From positions 1 to 41,809 of the forward strand of contig JBILCM010000015.1 of assembly GCA_044353165.1 (NCBI GenBank): a stretch of DNA of 41,809 nt, in the 5' to 3' direction. Position 1 is the first letter of the stretch; each line of letters begins with the position of its first letter. The notes under the pieces are model-generated. The model had not been told where the DNA came from and searched no databases. It was given only the letters and a program-made list of their open reading frames with translations. This DNA is from JBILCM01 sp044353165. Lineage in GTDB: Bacteria > Bacillota > Bacilli > Paenibacillales > YIM-B00363. The position numbers and the translations under genes were made by a program. Shown here one piece after another: positions 7,518 through 16,030 of this stretch.

Positions 7518-8836
7518 GCTTTCACTGACATGATTACACCATTTTTCACACGCAACGAAACCAGCGGCTCTGGCTGGATAGGTTGTTCGGTTACACGGTG
7601 AAAAGAGAACTGACGAGCCAATTCACTCATGATGAGCAAAGCTTCCATCATTGCAAACTGTGAGCCTATGCAGCTTCGAGACCCACCACCGAATGGGAAG
7701 TAAGCAAACTTAGGCCACCGAGAGGGTCCTCCATCCAAGAAGCGTTCTGGTCGGAATTCTTCAGGATTTTCAAAGACGTTTCCATTACGATGAATCGCAT
7801 ATGGACTAATCAAGAATGTACTGCCCATGGGGAACGTCTCACCTAACAACTCAACTTCCTCTTGAGCTTCACGCAAAATCATCCAAGCTGGAGGATAAAG
7901 TCGCAATGTTTCTTGAATGATCCGTTGTGTAAATTCCATGGTACGGTAAAATTCATAAGCCGATAATTCTGCTTTGTGAATAGTATCAATTTCTTCTTGA
8001 AATCTCAAATAAATTCCGGGGTGTTTATCCAACAATACCCATACCCATGTGAGTAAATTCGCTGTGGTTTCATGACCCGCCAGCAACATGGTCATCATTT
8101 GGTCACGAATTTCCGATTCCGATAGGGAATTGCCTTGTTCGTCCTGGGTATCAAGCAATAGGCCTAATAACGTCATTGAATAAGCTTCAGGTCGCTGCTT
8201 AGCATCCCTAATTGTTGTTATGACCATCTCCTCCAGCGTCCGAATAGCACGCTTGTGTTTCACATGGCGAGGTGTCGGTATTGACATAGGTAACACAATG
8301 GGAGAAAAGAGCGTTCGGGCTGTTTGTTCAATCGTAACATTCACTGCAGCAGCTAACTCCACTTTATTGTCCGCCACATCGGTGGCAAACATCGAACGAG
8401 TAATAATATTGAGGGTGAGTTGCATCATTTCTTCATGCATATTTAACATCTGACCCGATGAAAGTCGGGATCCGAGTCGTTGTGTTTCTTCACGAACGAT
8501 CTCGGCATAAGCTTGAATTCGCTCTTTATAAAAGGAAGGCTGCATGTATTTCCTCTGTTTTCGATGCTGTTCACCTTCTGAAGTAAGCAAACCATCACCG
8601 ATCGTTCTCCGTAAAATATCTGAAGATCGGCCTTTGCGGAATACTTGATCTTTCGTCACCAGAATTTCTTGAATAAATTCTGGTGAATTCACTACATACG
8701 AAGGTTTTGTGGAACTTGTGCGCAAGGAAACAACATCACCTTCATGGAGCATCTCCACCATAAACTGGAGAGGTGTTCTCTGGAATGCGAGGAAGTTCCG
8801 AATCCGGGAAGAACGAACAGACACAACACGGCTCAT
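7502..8836 (-). CDS. Cytochrome P450
   Basis: 444 residues, the usual bacterial length. Key motifs are the I-helix oxygen-binding AGHETT (253-258), the K-helix E309-x-x-R312, the PERF motif (FRPERF, 361-366), and the haem loop FGGGSRSCIG with thiolate ligand C389. It is a soluble monooxygenase that needs an external redox partner; none is adjacent. The I-helix and haem loop look like the long-chain/fatty-acid or CYP4-like class, but substrate cannot be predicted. The start at 8836 has GTGGGG upstream. It faces the Gfo/Idh gene across a 175-bp AT-rich intergenic region. Confidence 0.93.
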   Translation of the reverse strand: MSRVVSVRSSRIRNFLAFQRTPLQFMVEMLHEGDVVSLRTSSTKPSYVVNSPEFIQEILVTKDQVFRKGRSSDILRRTIGDGLLTSEGEQHRKQRKYMQPSFYKERIQAYAEIVREETQRLGSRLSSGQMLNMHEEMMQLTLNIITRSMFATDVADNKVELAAAVNVTIEQTARTLFSPIVLPMSIPTPRHVKHKRAIRTLEEMVITTIRDAKQRPEAYSMTLLGLLLDTQDEQGNSLSESEIRDQMMTMLLAGHETTANLLTWVWVLLDKHPGIYLRFQEEIDTIHKAELSAYEFYRTMEFTQRIIQETLRLYPPAWMILREAQEEVELLGETFPMGSTFLISPYAIHRNGNVFENPEEFRPERFLDGGPSRWPKFAYFPFGGGSRSCIGSQFAMMEALLIMSELARQFSFHRVTEQPIQPEPLVSLRVKNGVIMSVKARHSL

Positions 8837-8870
8837 GCTTCAAACCCCACTTTGTATGTATAATATAACT

Positions 8871-8876
8871 ATTATA
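8871..8876 (-). promoter_or_regulatory. Putative -10 element for the P450 operon
   Basis: TATAAT on the minus strand, about 35 bp upstream of the P450 start, in a very AT-rich region. No convincing -35 box was found at 16-18 bp. Confidence 0.35.
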
Positions 8877-9011
8877 CACCGAATCTTGTATTTTTCGATC
8901 AAGATTAAAATCGTGATATTTTTATAAAAAATCTTTATATTTTATTAAGATATTTCATGATTTATAATACGAATATAATAACATCAATAAAATTAAGGAG
9001 AGTGTTAGAAG

Positions 9012-10007
9012 TTGACTGACAAAAAATTAAGATGGGGTATTATCGGTTGTGCAGGCATCGCAATGCGATCCGTAATTCCAGGTATACAAGCATCAGAAAC
9101 AGGGGATGTTCTGGCTATTGCTAGCCGTGACTTAACTAAGGCACAGGAGGCCGCCGCGAAATTAAATATTCCGAAGGCATACGGCTCATATGAAGATTTA
9201 TTAGCTGACCCCGAGATTGATGCAGTTTATATCCCATTGCCAAATCATCTCCACATAGAATGGACGATCAAAGCGGCAGCAGTCGGAAAGCATGTGTTAT
9301 GCGAGAAACCCATCGCATTAACTGCAAATGAAACAATGAAGATGGCAGAAGCCTGTAAAGCAGCCGGCGTCGTATTAGCGGAAGCATTCATGTACCGATA
9401 TCATCCTCGTTACGATCGAATCTTGGAAATTATTGCATCGGGAGAAATTGGTCAAATTCGCGGCATTCACGGCACATTTACATTTAATAATGCCAAAAAC
9501 CACGGCAACATACGCTACACCAAAGAGTGGGGTGGTGGTTCAATTTATGATGTTGGATGCTATCCCATCAGTGCTGCAAGGTTGATCCTTGGGACCGAAC
9601 CAGAAGCTGCCACTTGTCAAGCCCTCTTCTCTCCTGAACACGGGAATGTGGATATGATGGCTTCAGGCCTTATTGAATTCCCAAACCACGTAGCATTAAC
9701 TTTCGATTGCGCGATGTGGGCAGACTTCAGAAATACGCTAGAAATATTGGGGGAGAGCGGTCGTATCGAAGTTCCTTCTGCGTTCATCGGAAATCCAAAT
9801 TTCTTTGTTAGTAACAATAGAGGACAAATTCGCCGTGAGGAAGAAATGCCGAATTTAAATACATACGCGCTGCAAGCAGACGATTTTGCGCATGTTGTTT
9901 GGGGAAACAAAAAACAACGTTATACACCAAGTGATGCAATAGCCAATATGCGTGTAATCGACGCATGCTTATTATCTGCGAATGAACGTATTCGTGTAAC
10001 CATCTAA
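9012..10007 (+). CDS. Gfo/Idh/MocA family NAD(P)-dependent oxidoreductase
   Basis: 331 residues; TTG start, 11 bp after AAGGAG (8995-9000). The N-terminal Rossmann fold has GIIGCAGIA (9-17) and the family motif CEKPIAL (~97-103). The C-terminal domain has the signature GGGSIYDVGCYPIS near residue 176. Members oxidise or reduce sugars, inositols or other polyols. The aldo/keto reductase follows after 12 bp on the same transcript, so the pair probably handles one carbohydrate-like substrate. This gene is not closely similar to the second family member at 37926. Substrate is unknown. Confidence 0.9.
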   Translation: MTDKKLRWGIIGCAGIAMRSVIPGIQASETGDVLAIASRDLTKAQEAAAKLNIPKAYGSYEDLLADPEIDAVYIPLPNHLHIEWTIKAAAVGKHVLCEKPIALTANETMKMAEACKAAGVVLAEAFMYRYHPRYDRILEIIASGEIGQIRGIHGTFTFNNAKNHGNIRYTKEWGGGSIYDVGCYPISAARLILGTEPEAATCQALFSPEHGNVDMMASGLIEFPNHVALTFDCAMWADFRNTLEILGESGRIEVPSAFIGNPNFFVSNNRGQIRREEEMPNLNTYALQADDFAHVVWGNKKQRYTPSDAIANMRVIDACLLSANERIRVTI

Positions 10008-10019
10008 GGAGGAAGACCA

Positions 10020-10943
10020 TTGAGATCATTCATAATTCCTGGATTGAGAAACCCGGTGTCACAACTGATATTGGGAACAGACTACTACAAACCTGAAATA
10101 TTAGAGCAAATCGTTCCTTTGATCGATGAATTTGTTGCATTAGGCGGAAATACAATCGATACGGCAAGGGTATACGGTGGGGGGCAGAGCGAGAAAGCCA
10201 TCGGAATGTGGCTGCAAGGTCGTAAAGATCGCGATCAATTGAACATCTGGACCAAAGGCGCCCATCACGATTCAAAAGGTCCTCGAGTCACGCCTGAAGC
10301 CATCTATGACGACATGATGTTCAGCCTAGAACAATTGCAGCTTGATCAAGTAGATATGTACGCTTTACACCGTGATAATCCAGATGTTCCTGTAGGTCCA
10401 ATTATCGAAGCGCTCAATGAACATCTGGAAGCAGGCAGAATCCTTGCTTTCGGCGGATCAAATTGGTCTTGGCAACGACTTCAGGAAGCCAATGATTATG
10501 CTTCGGCGCACGGCCTTGTAGGCTTCACTTTTAGTAGCCCAAATTTAAGTTTGGCAAAAGCCAAAGAAGCTTTCTGGCAAGGTTGTATTTCCGTTGACGA
10601 TGAGACAGCAGCATGGCACACAAAAAGCCAGTTGCCCGTTCTGTCTTGGTCGTCACAGGCCCGAGGTTTCTTCACCGGTCGTTTTTCCCGAGATAACTTT
10701 GAAAACAAGGATCTTGTAAGGGTTTTTTACAATGATGAGAATTGGGCGAGATATGATCGGGCAGAAGCAATGGGTAAGGAAAATGGGATGTCCACAATTG
10801 AGATTGCCTTGGCTTACGTCTTGAACCAATCTTATCCAACAGGAGCATTGATTGGACCGGCCAACTTGTCAGAGATGCGTTCGTGTTTTAGCGCAACGCA
10901 GATGAAATTTACACCAGAACAAATCGCTTGGCTCGAAGGTTGA
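10020..10943 (+). CDS. Aldo/keto reductase
   Basis: 307 residues; TTG start 7 bp after AGGAGG. The catalytic tetrad can be read as D47, Y52, K79 and H117 (IDTARVYGG, WTKGAHH, YALHRDN). The sequence is a TIM barrel with a C-terminal NADPH-binding region. It is the second gene of the pair with the Gfo/Idh oxidoreductase. It probably reduces or oxidises a sugar-type carbonyl, but the substrate cannot be told. No strong terminator follows. Confidence 0.88.
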   Translation: MRSFIIPGLRNPVSQLILGTDYYKPEILEQIVPLIDEFVALGGNTIDTARVYGGGQSEKAIGMWLQGRKDRDQLNIWTKGAHHDSKGPRVTPEAIYDDMMFSLEQLQLDQVDMYALHRDNPDVPVGPIIEALNEHLEAGRILAFGGSNWSWQRLQEANDYASAHGLVGFTFSSPNLSLAKAKEAFWQGCISVDDETAAWHTKSQLPVLSWSSQARGFFTGRFSRDNFENKDLVRVFYNDENWARYDRAEAMGKENGMSTIEIALAYVLNQSYPTGALIGPANLSEMRSCFSATQMKFTPEQIAWLEG

Positions 10944-11016
10944 TTTTATTGAATTTCAACTTTGCCGTGAAATCATGTTAAAATAGAATGGAATTCTTCT
11001 TGGGAGTGTTCCAACC

Positions 11017-11952
11017 ATGATTACACGGCAAGTTACACCTTCAGAGAGTGGCAAAAGATTGCACCGATACGTGCGAAATTTGATGCCGAATGCTCCTTTA
11101 GGTCAGATCTATAGAATGATCGATGACGGACACATTCGCGTGAATGGCAAGCGAAAAAATCAAAACTACGAACTTGCTTCCGGCGATCAACTAACCATTC
11201 GCATGGATGAATCAGCATTCAAAGAAACGGTTGGGCAAGAGAAAAAACAAAAATTTATAGGCATTCACTCACAGATTGATGTTGTTTTTGAAAACCACGA
11301 GTTGTTGGTTGTGAACAAACCCGTAGGATTGCTGACACATCCAGACATTGCCGAATCCAAACAAACCCTGATTACACAAGTACATGCGTACTTGTATCGC
11401 AAGGGGGAATTGGATAGCACATTGTTCTTGCCTGCATCAGCAAATCGATTAGACCGCAACACAAGCGGTTTGGTGTTGATTGGAAAGACAGCTCGAATGT
11501 TGCATCAGCTGAATCAATGGATCCAACAGCGATCAGTTGAGAAACATTATGTCACGATAGTGCAAGGTAACTTGCGAGGGCATGGAGAAATAACAGGTTC
11601 ACTCGTACGGGAGGCCCGGAACAATAAAACTCGCGTAGATGAAGCTTCAGACCAATCCAAAGAGGCGATTACGCGCTTTCATGCATTACACAACAACAAT
11701 GGTTACACGCTTGTTAATATCGAATTGATTAGCGGTCGAACACATCAAATTCGTTCGCACTTCCAAAGTATTGGCCACCCCCTCTTAGGAGATATCAAAT
11801 ACGGCGGAACGAGATTCGAACAGATTAATCACCAACTGTTGCACGCATGGAAAATTGTGCTTCCTGACGGGCGCATATTTGCAGTTAAACCACCACAGCA
11901 ATTTTTACAAGTCTTGCGCAAAATCAATATAGACTGGCAAGGATCTTCATGA
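11017..11952 (+). CDS. RluA-family pseudouridine synthase
   Basis: 311 residues, ATG with GGGAGTG upstream. An N-terminal S4-type RNA-binding domain (residues ~10-70, including IRVNGKRKN) precedes the catalytic domain. The catalytic aspartate is D146 in NRLDRNTSG, the family's HRLDxxTSG motif with N for H. A conserved HQIRSHFQSIGHPLLGD segment follows near residue 245. It converts specific uridines in rRNA (RluC/RluD type) to pseudouridine; the target position cannot be assigned. A promoter-like TTCAAC / TAAAAT pair lies just upstream. The 3' end overlaps the convergent small membrane gene by 6 bp. Confidence 0.9.
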   Translation: MITRQVTPSESGKRLHRYVRNLMPNAPLGQIYRMIDDGHIRVNGKRKNQNYELASGDQLTIRMDESAFKETVGQEKKQKFIGIHSQIDVVFENHELLVVNKPVGLLTHPDIAESKQTLITQVHAYLYRKGELDSTLFLPASANRLDRNTSGLVLIGKTARMLHQLNQWIQQRSVEKHYVTIVQGNLRGHGEITGSLVREARNNKTRVDEASDQSKEAITRFHALHNNNGYTLVNIELISGRTHQIRSHFQSIGHPLLGDIKYGGTRFEQINHQLLHAWKIVLPDGRIFAVKPPQQFLQVLRKINIDWQGSS

Positions 11953-12135
11953 TCGTTTTCGTTTCATTAGACGCACATATGTAAGTATTGCAGCGATCAT
12001 CATGGCAATGAATCCAACAGTATCCGCAGATTTAGGATCCATACCTAGCGACAAACAAATAAATTCTGTGATGTTGCTTGCAAGTAACGCGACCAAGATG
12101 ATCATTAACGGTCGGTAAAAATTAAAACTCCTCAT
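11947..12135 (-). CDS. Small two-helix membrane protein
   Basis: 62 residues, strong site (GGAGGAATG) 8 bp before the ATG at 12135. There are two hydrophobic segments (~9-26 and ~38-54), then a basic C-terminal tail KRKRS. This topology would put both ends in the cytoplasm. Function and family are not recognised. It converges on the pseudouridine synthase gene, and the two YjcZ-like genes lie upstream on the same strand. Confidence 0.7.
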   Translation of the reverse strand: MRSFNFYRPLMIILVALLASNITEFICLSLGMDPKSADTVGFIAMMIAAILTYVRLMKRKRS

Positions 12136-12178
12136 ATTTTCATTCCTCCGATTATAAATGAAATTCCATCTATGTAGT

Positions 12179-12209
12179 AACCAACCCTAAGGGTTGGTTG
12201 CTTTATTAT
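12179..12209 (+). terminator. Perfect 9-bp hairpin with T-rich tail
   Basis: AACCAACCC (12179-12187) and GGGTTGGTT (12191-12199) form a stem with loop TAA, followed by GCTTTATTATA. It could end transcripts reading rightward from the pseudouridine synthase gene. The tail is interrupted, and a 3-nt loop is tight. Confidence 0.4.
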
Positions 12210-12328
12210 ATGAAAAACCCGCCATACACAATAATTACTAACAAAATGAATAATACCAGAACGAATGCTGCATTATTGTAACCACCATATCCAGGATAAC
12301 CGCCATAAGGAGTAGGCACTGCACCCAT
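12206..12328 (-). CDS. YjcZ-family sporulation-type peptide (copy 1)
   Basis: 40 residues: a Gly/Tyr-rich N-terminus with GGYPGYGGY, then one hydrophobic helix and the ending VYGGFFI. The ATG at 12328 follows GGGGGTGA. This is the pattern of YjcZ-family peptides, which are found in spore formers and produced in the mother cell or spore coat layers. A close relative lies 44 bp upstream on the same strand. Confidence 0.85.
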   Translation of the reverse strand: MGAVPTPYGGYPGYGGYNNAAFVLVLFILLVIIVYGGFFI

Positions 12329-12372
12329 ACGATTCACCCCCTTTGTATCTAAATTTGTTCATGGAGATTCAT

Positions 12373-12489
12373 TCAAATAAAGAATCCTCCATACAATATA
12401 ATCACAAGCAGAATGTAAAGCACGAGCACGGATGCTGCATAATTCCCTCCATAACCAGCTCCGGGGTAACCCACTCCTACTGCTCCCAT
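12373..12489 (-). CDS. YjcZ-family sporulation-type peptide (copy 2)
   Basis: 38 residues with the same plan: MGAVGVGYPGAGYGG, a hydrophobic helix, then ILYGGFFI. The AAGGAGG site is 8 bp upstream of the ATG at 12489. It is a tandem paralogue of copy 1; the C-terminal ~18 residues are nearly identical while the Gly/Tyr-rich head differs. Its presence supports an endospore former. Confidence 0.85.
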   Translation of the reverse strand: MGAVGVGYPGAGYGGNYAASVLVLYILLVIILYGGFFI

Positions 12490-12586
12490 TGACGAACCTC
12501 CTTGCTGTTAGGTTAATTCATACTATGGTGCATACGCCAAGAGGGCGTGGGCAATTTAAGAAATGGTTGATGGCCTATGGTAAGGG

Positions 12587-14470
12587 TTAAGTTTTAACAG
12601 ATTTTTTACGTTTTTTTACTGAATGAGGTGATTTTTCGATCATTTGGTTTTCAAAAGCCGAACGTGCTACCGTTTTTTGTTGACGCACTTGATTCACAAT
12701 GTGCTGTGCAAATTGCTTTACCCTCGCTACAAACACTGCATCTTCAGCTGCTCCTCGCGAAATTTCAGTAAGTCTTCGTTCCCATTGTCCTGTCAAGCTA
12801 GGAGAAGTAAGCAATTCAACTCCTGCTTGTCGAATGACTTCGATGGCAGTTCGGCCTTTCTGTGTAATTTCGATTCGTTTTCCTCGCACACGGATGTACT
12901 CTACTTGCTTCAAACGTTCGATCGTCGATGCGCGTGTTGCAGGAGTACCCAGACCTGAGTCCTTCATCACTTCACGAAGTTCGTCATCTTCTACTTTTTT
13001 TCCAGCGCTTTCCATAGCCTTGAGCAAAGTTCCTTCTGTGTAAGCTTTTGGTGGTTGGGTTTGTTTCTCTTTCAACACAGACGAAAGATTGATTATCTTT
13101 TGGGTAACGTCAAGATGGAAAGGCTGAGCCGTTTCTAATACATCATTATCTTCCGCACTTTCTTTCGTTTCATGGCTATACACCTTCTTCCATCCCAGTT
13201 GCAGCTGTTCCTTAACGAGTGATCTAAATGAATGCCCATTGACTTCAGTAATGATCGTGTGCATCTTATACAAAGCAGGGGGGAAGAAGTGAGAGAGAAA
13301 CCTACGAATAATCAAGTCATAAATTTTATTCTCTTCAGGCGTCATTGTCACAGGCAATTTTGTTGTCGGCAAAATCGCATGATGATCTTCTACCTTTGAA
13401 TTGTTGCAAATCATAACATTATTGCGATGTACGTAAGAAGGAACAGCTTCTTGAACAAGCAATAAATAAGTGCTATTTTTTAATGCGGTCAGCGCACGAT
13501 GCATATCGGGTATATTGTGCTCGGTCACATAATTTGAGTTCGTTCTAGGATATGTAATGGCTTTATGTTTTTCATATAAGTTCTGCGCAAGATCTAGCGT
13601 TTTTTTGGCCGTGAATCCATATTTCGCATTCGCATCTCGTTGTAAGGTCGTGAGGTCAAATAATTTATGCGGATATTCCTTACTCTCTTTAACCACAATG
13701 GACGTAATCTCTCCTGTTTGACTGGAAGTTTCATCGACGATGGTCTGTGCATCGCTAGCACGAGTGATTCGTTCTCCTTGCCAGATGCCCATGTATCGAG
13801 TTTCCGATTGTGAAAAATTACCAATAACATCATAATATGAAAGAGAGTCAAAAGATTCTATCTGCTTTTGCCGATCATAAATCAATGCCAACACAGGCGT
13901 TTGTACTCGACCCACGGAAAGCAACACATGATGTTTGGTCGTAAAGGCACGGGAGGCATTCATACCAATAATCCAATCCGCTTCGCTTCGTGCTTTCGCT
14001 GCCTTTGTAATGTATTCATAATCTTCAGCATTTCTCAAATTGTTAAAACCGGCTCGAATTGTCTCCGGCGTCAGATCTGAAATCCATAGTCGGCGAACAG
14101 GTTGAGCAAGACCAAGATATTGTTGGATTAAATAAAAAATATATTGGCCTTCACGTCCTGCATCACAGGCGTTCACTAATTGATCAGCGCGTTTGGCCAA
14201 CTCAGCTATCGTATTTAATTGGGTTAATGTTCGGGCATATGGAGTAAGGATGAACTTCTCGGGAATAATAGGCAAATCATGAAGGTTCCAACGTTTATAA
14301 CGGTCACTATAGGTTTCAGGTTCAGCCAATGTGATCAAATGACCGATCGCCCAAGTAACAATGTGTCGATCACCCTCTAAGTAAGTGCGTTTATTTATCG
14401 CCCTCGGTTCTATGACAGCGGAAATATGTCTGCCCATATCCGGCTTTTCTGCGATGATTAACGTTTTCAT
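12587..14470 (-). CDS. topB: DNA topoisomerase III (type IA)
   Basis: 627 residues, ATG with GGAAGGAT upstream. The N-terminal Toprim domain begins MKTLIIAEKPDMGRHI and holds the acidic motif CDAGREGQ (102-109), seen as D-x-D/G-x-E-G in TopB. The catalytic tyrosine is Y307 in ITYPRTNSNY. The C-terminus ends in a basic tail KKRKKS and lacks a zinc-finger extension. At 627 residues it is somewhat shorter than typical ~700-residue TopB of bacilli. It relaxes negative supercoils and decatenates replication intermediates. It is a single-gene unit with its own promoter. Confidence 0.93.
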   Translation of the reverse strand: MKTLIIAEKPDMGRHISAVIEPRAINKRTYLEGDRHIVTWAIGHLITLAEPETYSDRYKRWNLHDLPIIPEKFILTPYARTLTQLNTIAELAKRADQLVNACDAGREGQYIFYLIQQYLGLAQPVRRLWISDLTPETIRAGFNNLRNAEDYEYITKAAKARSEADWIIGMNASRAFTTKHHVLLSVGRVQTPVLALIYDRQKQIESFDSLSYYDVIGNFSQSETRYMGIWQGERITRASDAQTIVDETSSQTGEITSIVVKESKEYPHKLFDLTTLQRDANAKYGFTAKKTLDLAQNLYEKHKAITYPRTNSNYVTEHNIPDMHRALTALKNSTYLLLVQEAVPSYVHRNNVMICNNSKVEDHHAILPTTKLPVTMTPEENKIYDLIIRRFLSHFFPPALYKMHTIITEVNGHSFRSLVKEQLQLGWKKVYSHETKESAEDNDVLETAQPFHLDVTQKIINLSSVLKEKQTQPPKAYTEGTLLKAMESAGKKVEDDELREVMKDSGLGTPATRASTIERLKQVEYIRVRGKRIEITQKGRTAIEVIRQAGVELLTSPSLTGQWERRLTEISRGAAEDAVFVARVKQFAQHIVNQVRQQKTVARSAFENQMIEKSPHSVKKRKKSVKT

Positions 14471-14501
14471 TGGGATCCTTCCTTAGCATTTATCTCGTTT
14501 C

Positions 14502-14531
14502 ATTATAAACGATTTCTATCATATGTGATAA
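14502..14531 (-). promoter_or_regulatory. Putative promoter of topB
   Basis: On the minus strand, TTATCA (-35; 14526-14531) and TATAAT (-10; 14502-14507) are separated by 18 bp, 30 bp upstream of the start codon. Confidence 0.5.
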
Positions 14532-14601
14532 ATATCATAGTACTCGAAAGCGTAAAAATTTAAATTAATGTAAACATTAACTAACAAGGATGGTGAAACT
14601 G

Positions 14602-14724
14602 ATGATCACTTGCGAACAATGCGGCAAAAGAACGGGCAAAGGACCCGTAGGGAACAATTGGATTTGTGAGGATTGCAAAGTGGACCCGGAGAATGAAAGA
14701 AAAGAAACAGAAAATAATAACTAA
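14602..14724 (+). CDS. Small zinc-ribbon-like protein, 40 residues
   Basis: The frame runs from the ATG at 14602 (GGTGA upstream; another in-frame ATG at 14590 has no room for a ribosome site) to TAA at 14724. It contains C4-x-x-C7 and C22-x-x-C25, the spacing of a minimal zinc ribbon, then an acidic/basic tail ending in three Asn. A clear terminator follows at once, which supports a real, monocistronic gene. It is too short for many gene finders. Function is unknown; a nucleic-acid or protein-binding zinc knuckle is the obvious guess. Confidence 0.65.
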   Translation: MITCEQCGKRTGKGPVGNNWICEDCKVDPENERKETENNN

Positions 14725-14738
14725 TTATTGTTCTGTAT

Positions 14739-14771
14739 CGCCAACATCGTCTATGTTGGCGGTTTTTATTT
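14739..14771 (+). terminator. Rho-independent terminator after the zinc-ribbon gene
   Basis: CGCCAACAT (14739-14747) and ATGTTGGCG (14753-14761) form a 9-bp stem with a 5-nt loop, followed by GTTTTTATTT. Confidence 0.85.
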
Positions 14772-14971
14772 CACGAAGAGCGTTTGAGAAAAAACGGGTA
14801 AATTTTATTTCCAAACTCATTTTGCATCAATCGATCTTGTGGTTAGGAGCATTCGAAGGCATTCGCCTGATCTTTATGTCGTTTTAAATACAAAAAATAT
14901 TCGATCCTGAAACGAATGGTGTGGTAGACTCGTAGATAGTAGGGTACACAACACGAAAGGGGAAAGCTTAG

Positions 14972-16030
14972 ATGGAGGTTATTGATGGTGGTAAAGGCGG
15001 CCAAATAAACGGTATGCCGCAGTTGCCAAAAAATGTATTCCGTAATGTAGTTATAGGTATCATCGTGCTTTTCGTAGCAGTTACCGGATTTTCAATGGTG
15101 TATACGGTTCAGGAACAAGAACAAGCAGCAATATTAACATTCGGTCAATATACGGATACGCAGTCGGAGTCGGGACTCCACTTTAAATTGCCATATCCTA
15201 TTCAAAGTGTAGTCATTGTCCCCGCCAACCTTCAGCAAAAAATTCAAGTTGGGTATCGTGAAACGAATGGAAATTTCGTACCCGTTGAAGAGGAAGCATT
15301 GATGATCACCGGTGATGAGAACATCGTTTCTGCCGATGCCGTCGTAGAGTGGAAAATATTGGATATTCGAAATTATTTATACAACATTGATAATCCCGAA
15401 ATCTTCCTGCGTAACGCCGCAAGCGCGGCGATTCGTTCTGTGATCGGTTCGACAAAACTCGATTATGCGATCACAGAAGGTAAGACAGTTATTCAGTCTG
15501 AAGTCAAGATCAAATTAGAAGAATTGATGAAACGTTACAACTCAGGAATCCAAATTATTGATTTAAAATTTCAGGATATTGAACCGCCTGAAGGTCAAGT
15601 CCAACAAGCATTTAAAGATGTAACGAACGCCCGTGAGGAGAAAAATACAAAAATCAACCAAGCACAGAAATACGTCAATGACCGACTACCCAAAGCAAGA
15701 GGGGAATCACAAGCAATTCTCGAAAATGCGGAAGCTGTGAAAAAATCAAGGATTTTGAATGCACAAGGTGACGTAGCAAAATTCAATGCCGTCTTTGCAG
15801 AATACGCCAAAAACCCCGACGTAACTAAAAACCGACTTATTTTAGAAACGCTTGAAACCATTATGCCGAATGCGAAAATTGTTGTAACTGATGGCAGTGG
15901 GAGCACTGTAAATTATTTACCGCTGAACGAGTTAATGAAGTCGAGCAGTTCCAGTACAAGTTCAAAACCAGCAACGAATTCGACTCCGAATAACGCAAGT
16001 AGCTCGACTGACGGAGGAACAGCCCAATGA
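14972..16030 (+). CDS. hflK: HflK, prohibitin/SPFH-family membrane protein
   Basis: 352 residues, ATG with GAAAGGGG upstream. One N-terminal membrane helix (~27-47) is followed by the SPFH/band-7 domain (EQEQAAILTFGQY and the ITGDENIVSADAVVEW segment typical of HflK). A helical region then leads to a Ser/Thr/Asn-rich low-complexity C-terminal tail. With HflC it forms a large ring complex that, in well-studied bacteria, modulates the FtsH protease at the membrane. The stop overlaps the hflC start (ATGA at 16027-16030). FtsH is not in this window. Confidence 0.9.
   Translation: MEVIDGGKGGQINGMPQLPKNVFRNVVIGIIVLFVAVTGFSMVYTVQEQEQAAILTFGQYTDTQSESGLHFKLPYPIQSVVIVPANLQQKIQVGYRETNGNFVPVEEEALMITGDENIVSADAVVEWKILDIRNYLYNIDNPEIFLRNAASAAIRSVIGSTKLDYAITEGKTVIQSEVKIKLEELMKRYNSGIQIIDLKFQDIEPPEGQVQQAFKDVTNAREEKNTKINQAQKYVNDRLPKARGESQAILENAEAVKKSRILNAQGDVAKFNAVFAEYAKNPDVTKNRLILETLETIMPNAKIVVTDGSGSTVNYLPLNELMKSSSSSTSSKPATNSTPNNASSSTDGGTAQ

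Noticed and set aside
12528..12550. ACGCC/GGCGT hairpin upstream of the topB stop side
   Set aside because: Short stem and no T-run on either strand.
14666..14887. 73-residue frame with a hydrophobic ending (LILHQSILWLGAFEGIRLIF)
   Set aside because: It overlaps the zinc-ribbon gene in another frame, has no ribosome site, and runs through the terminator hairpin at 14739-14771. The later ATG at 14753 lies inside the hairpin.
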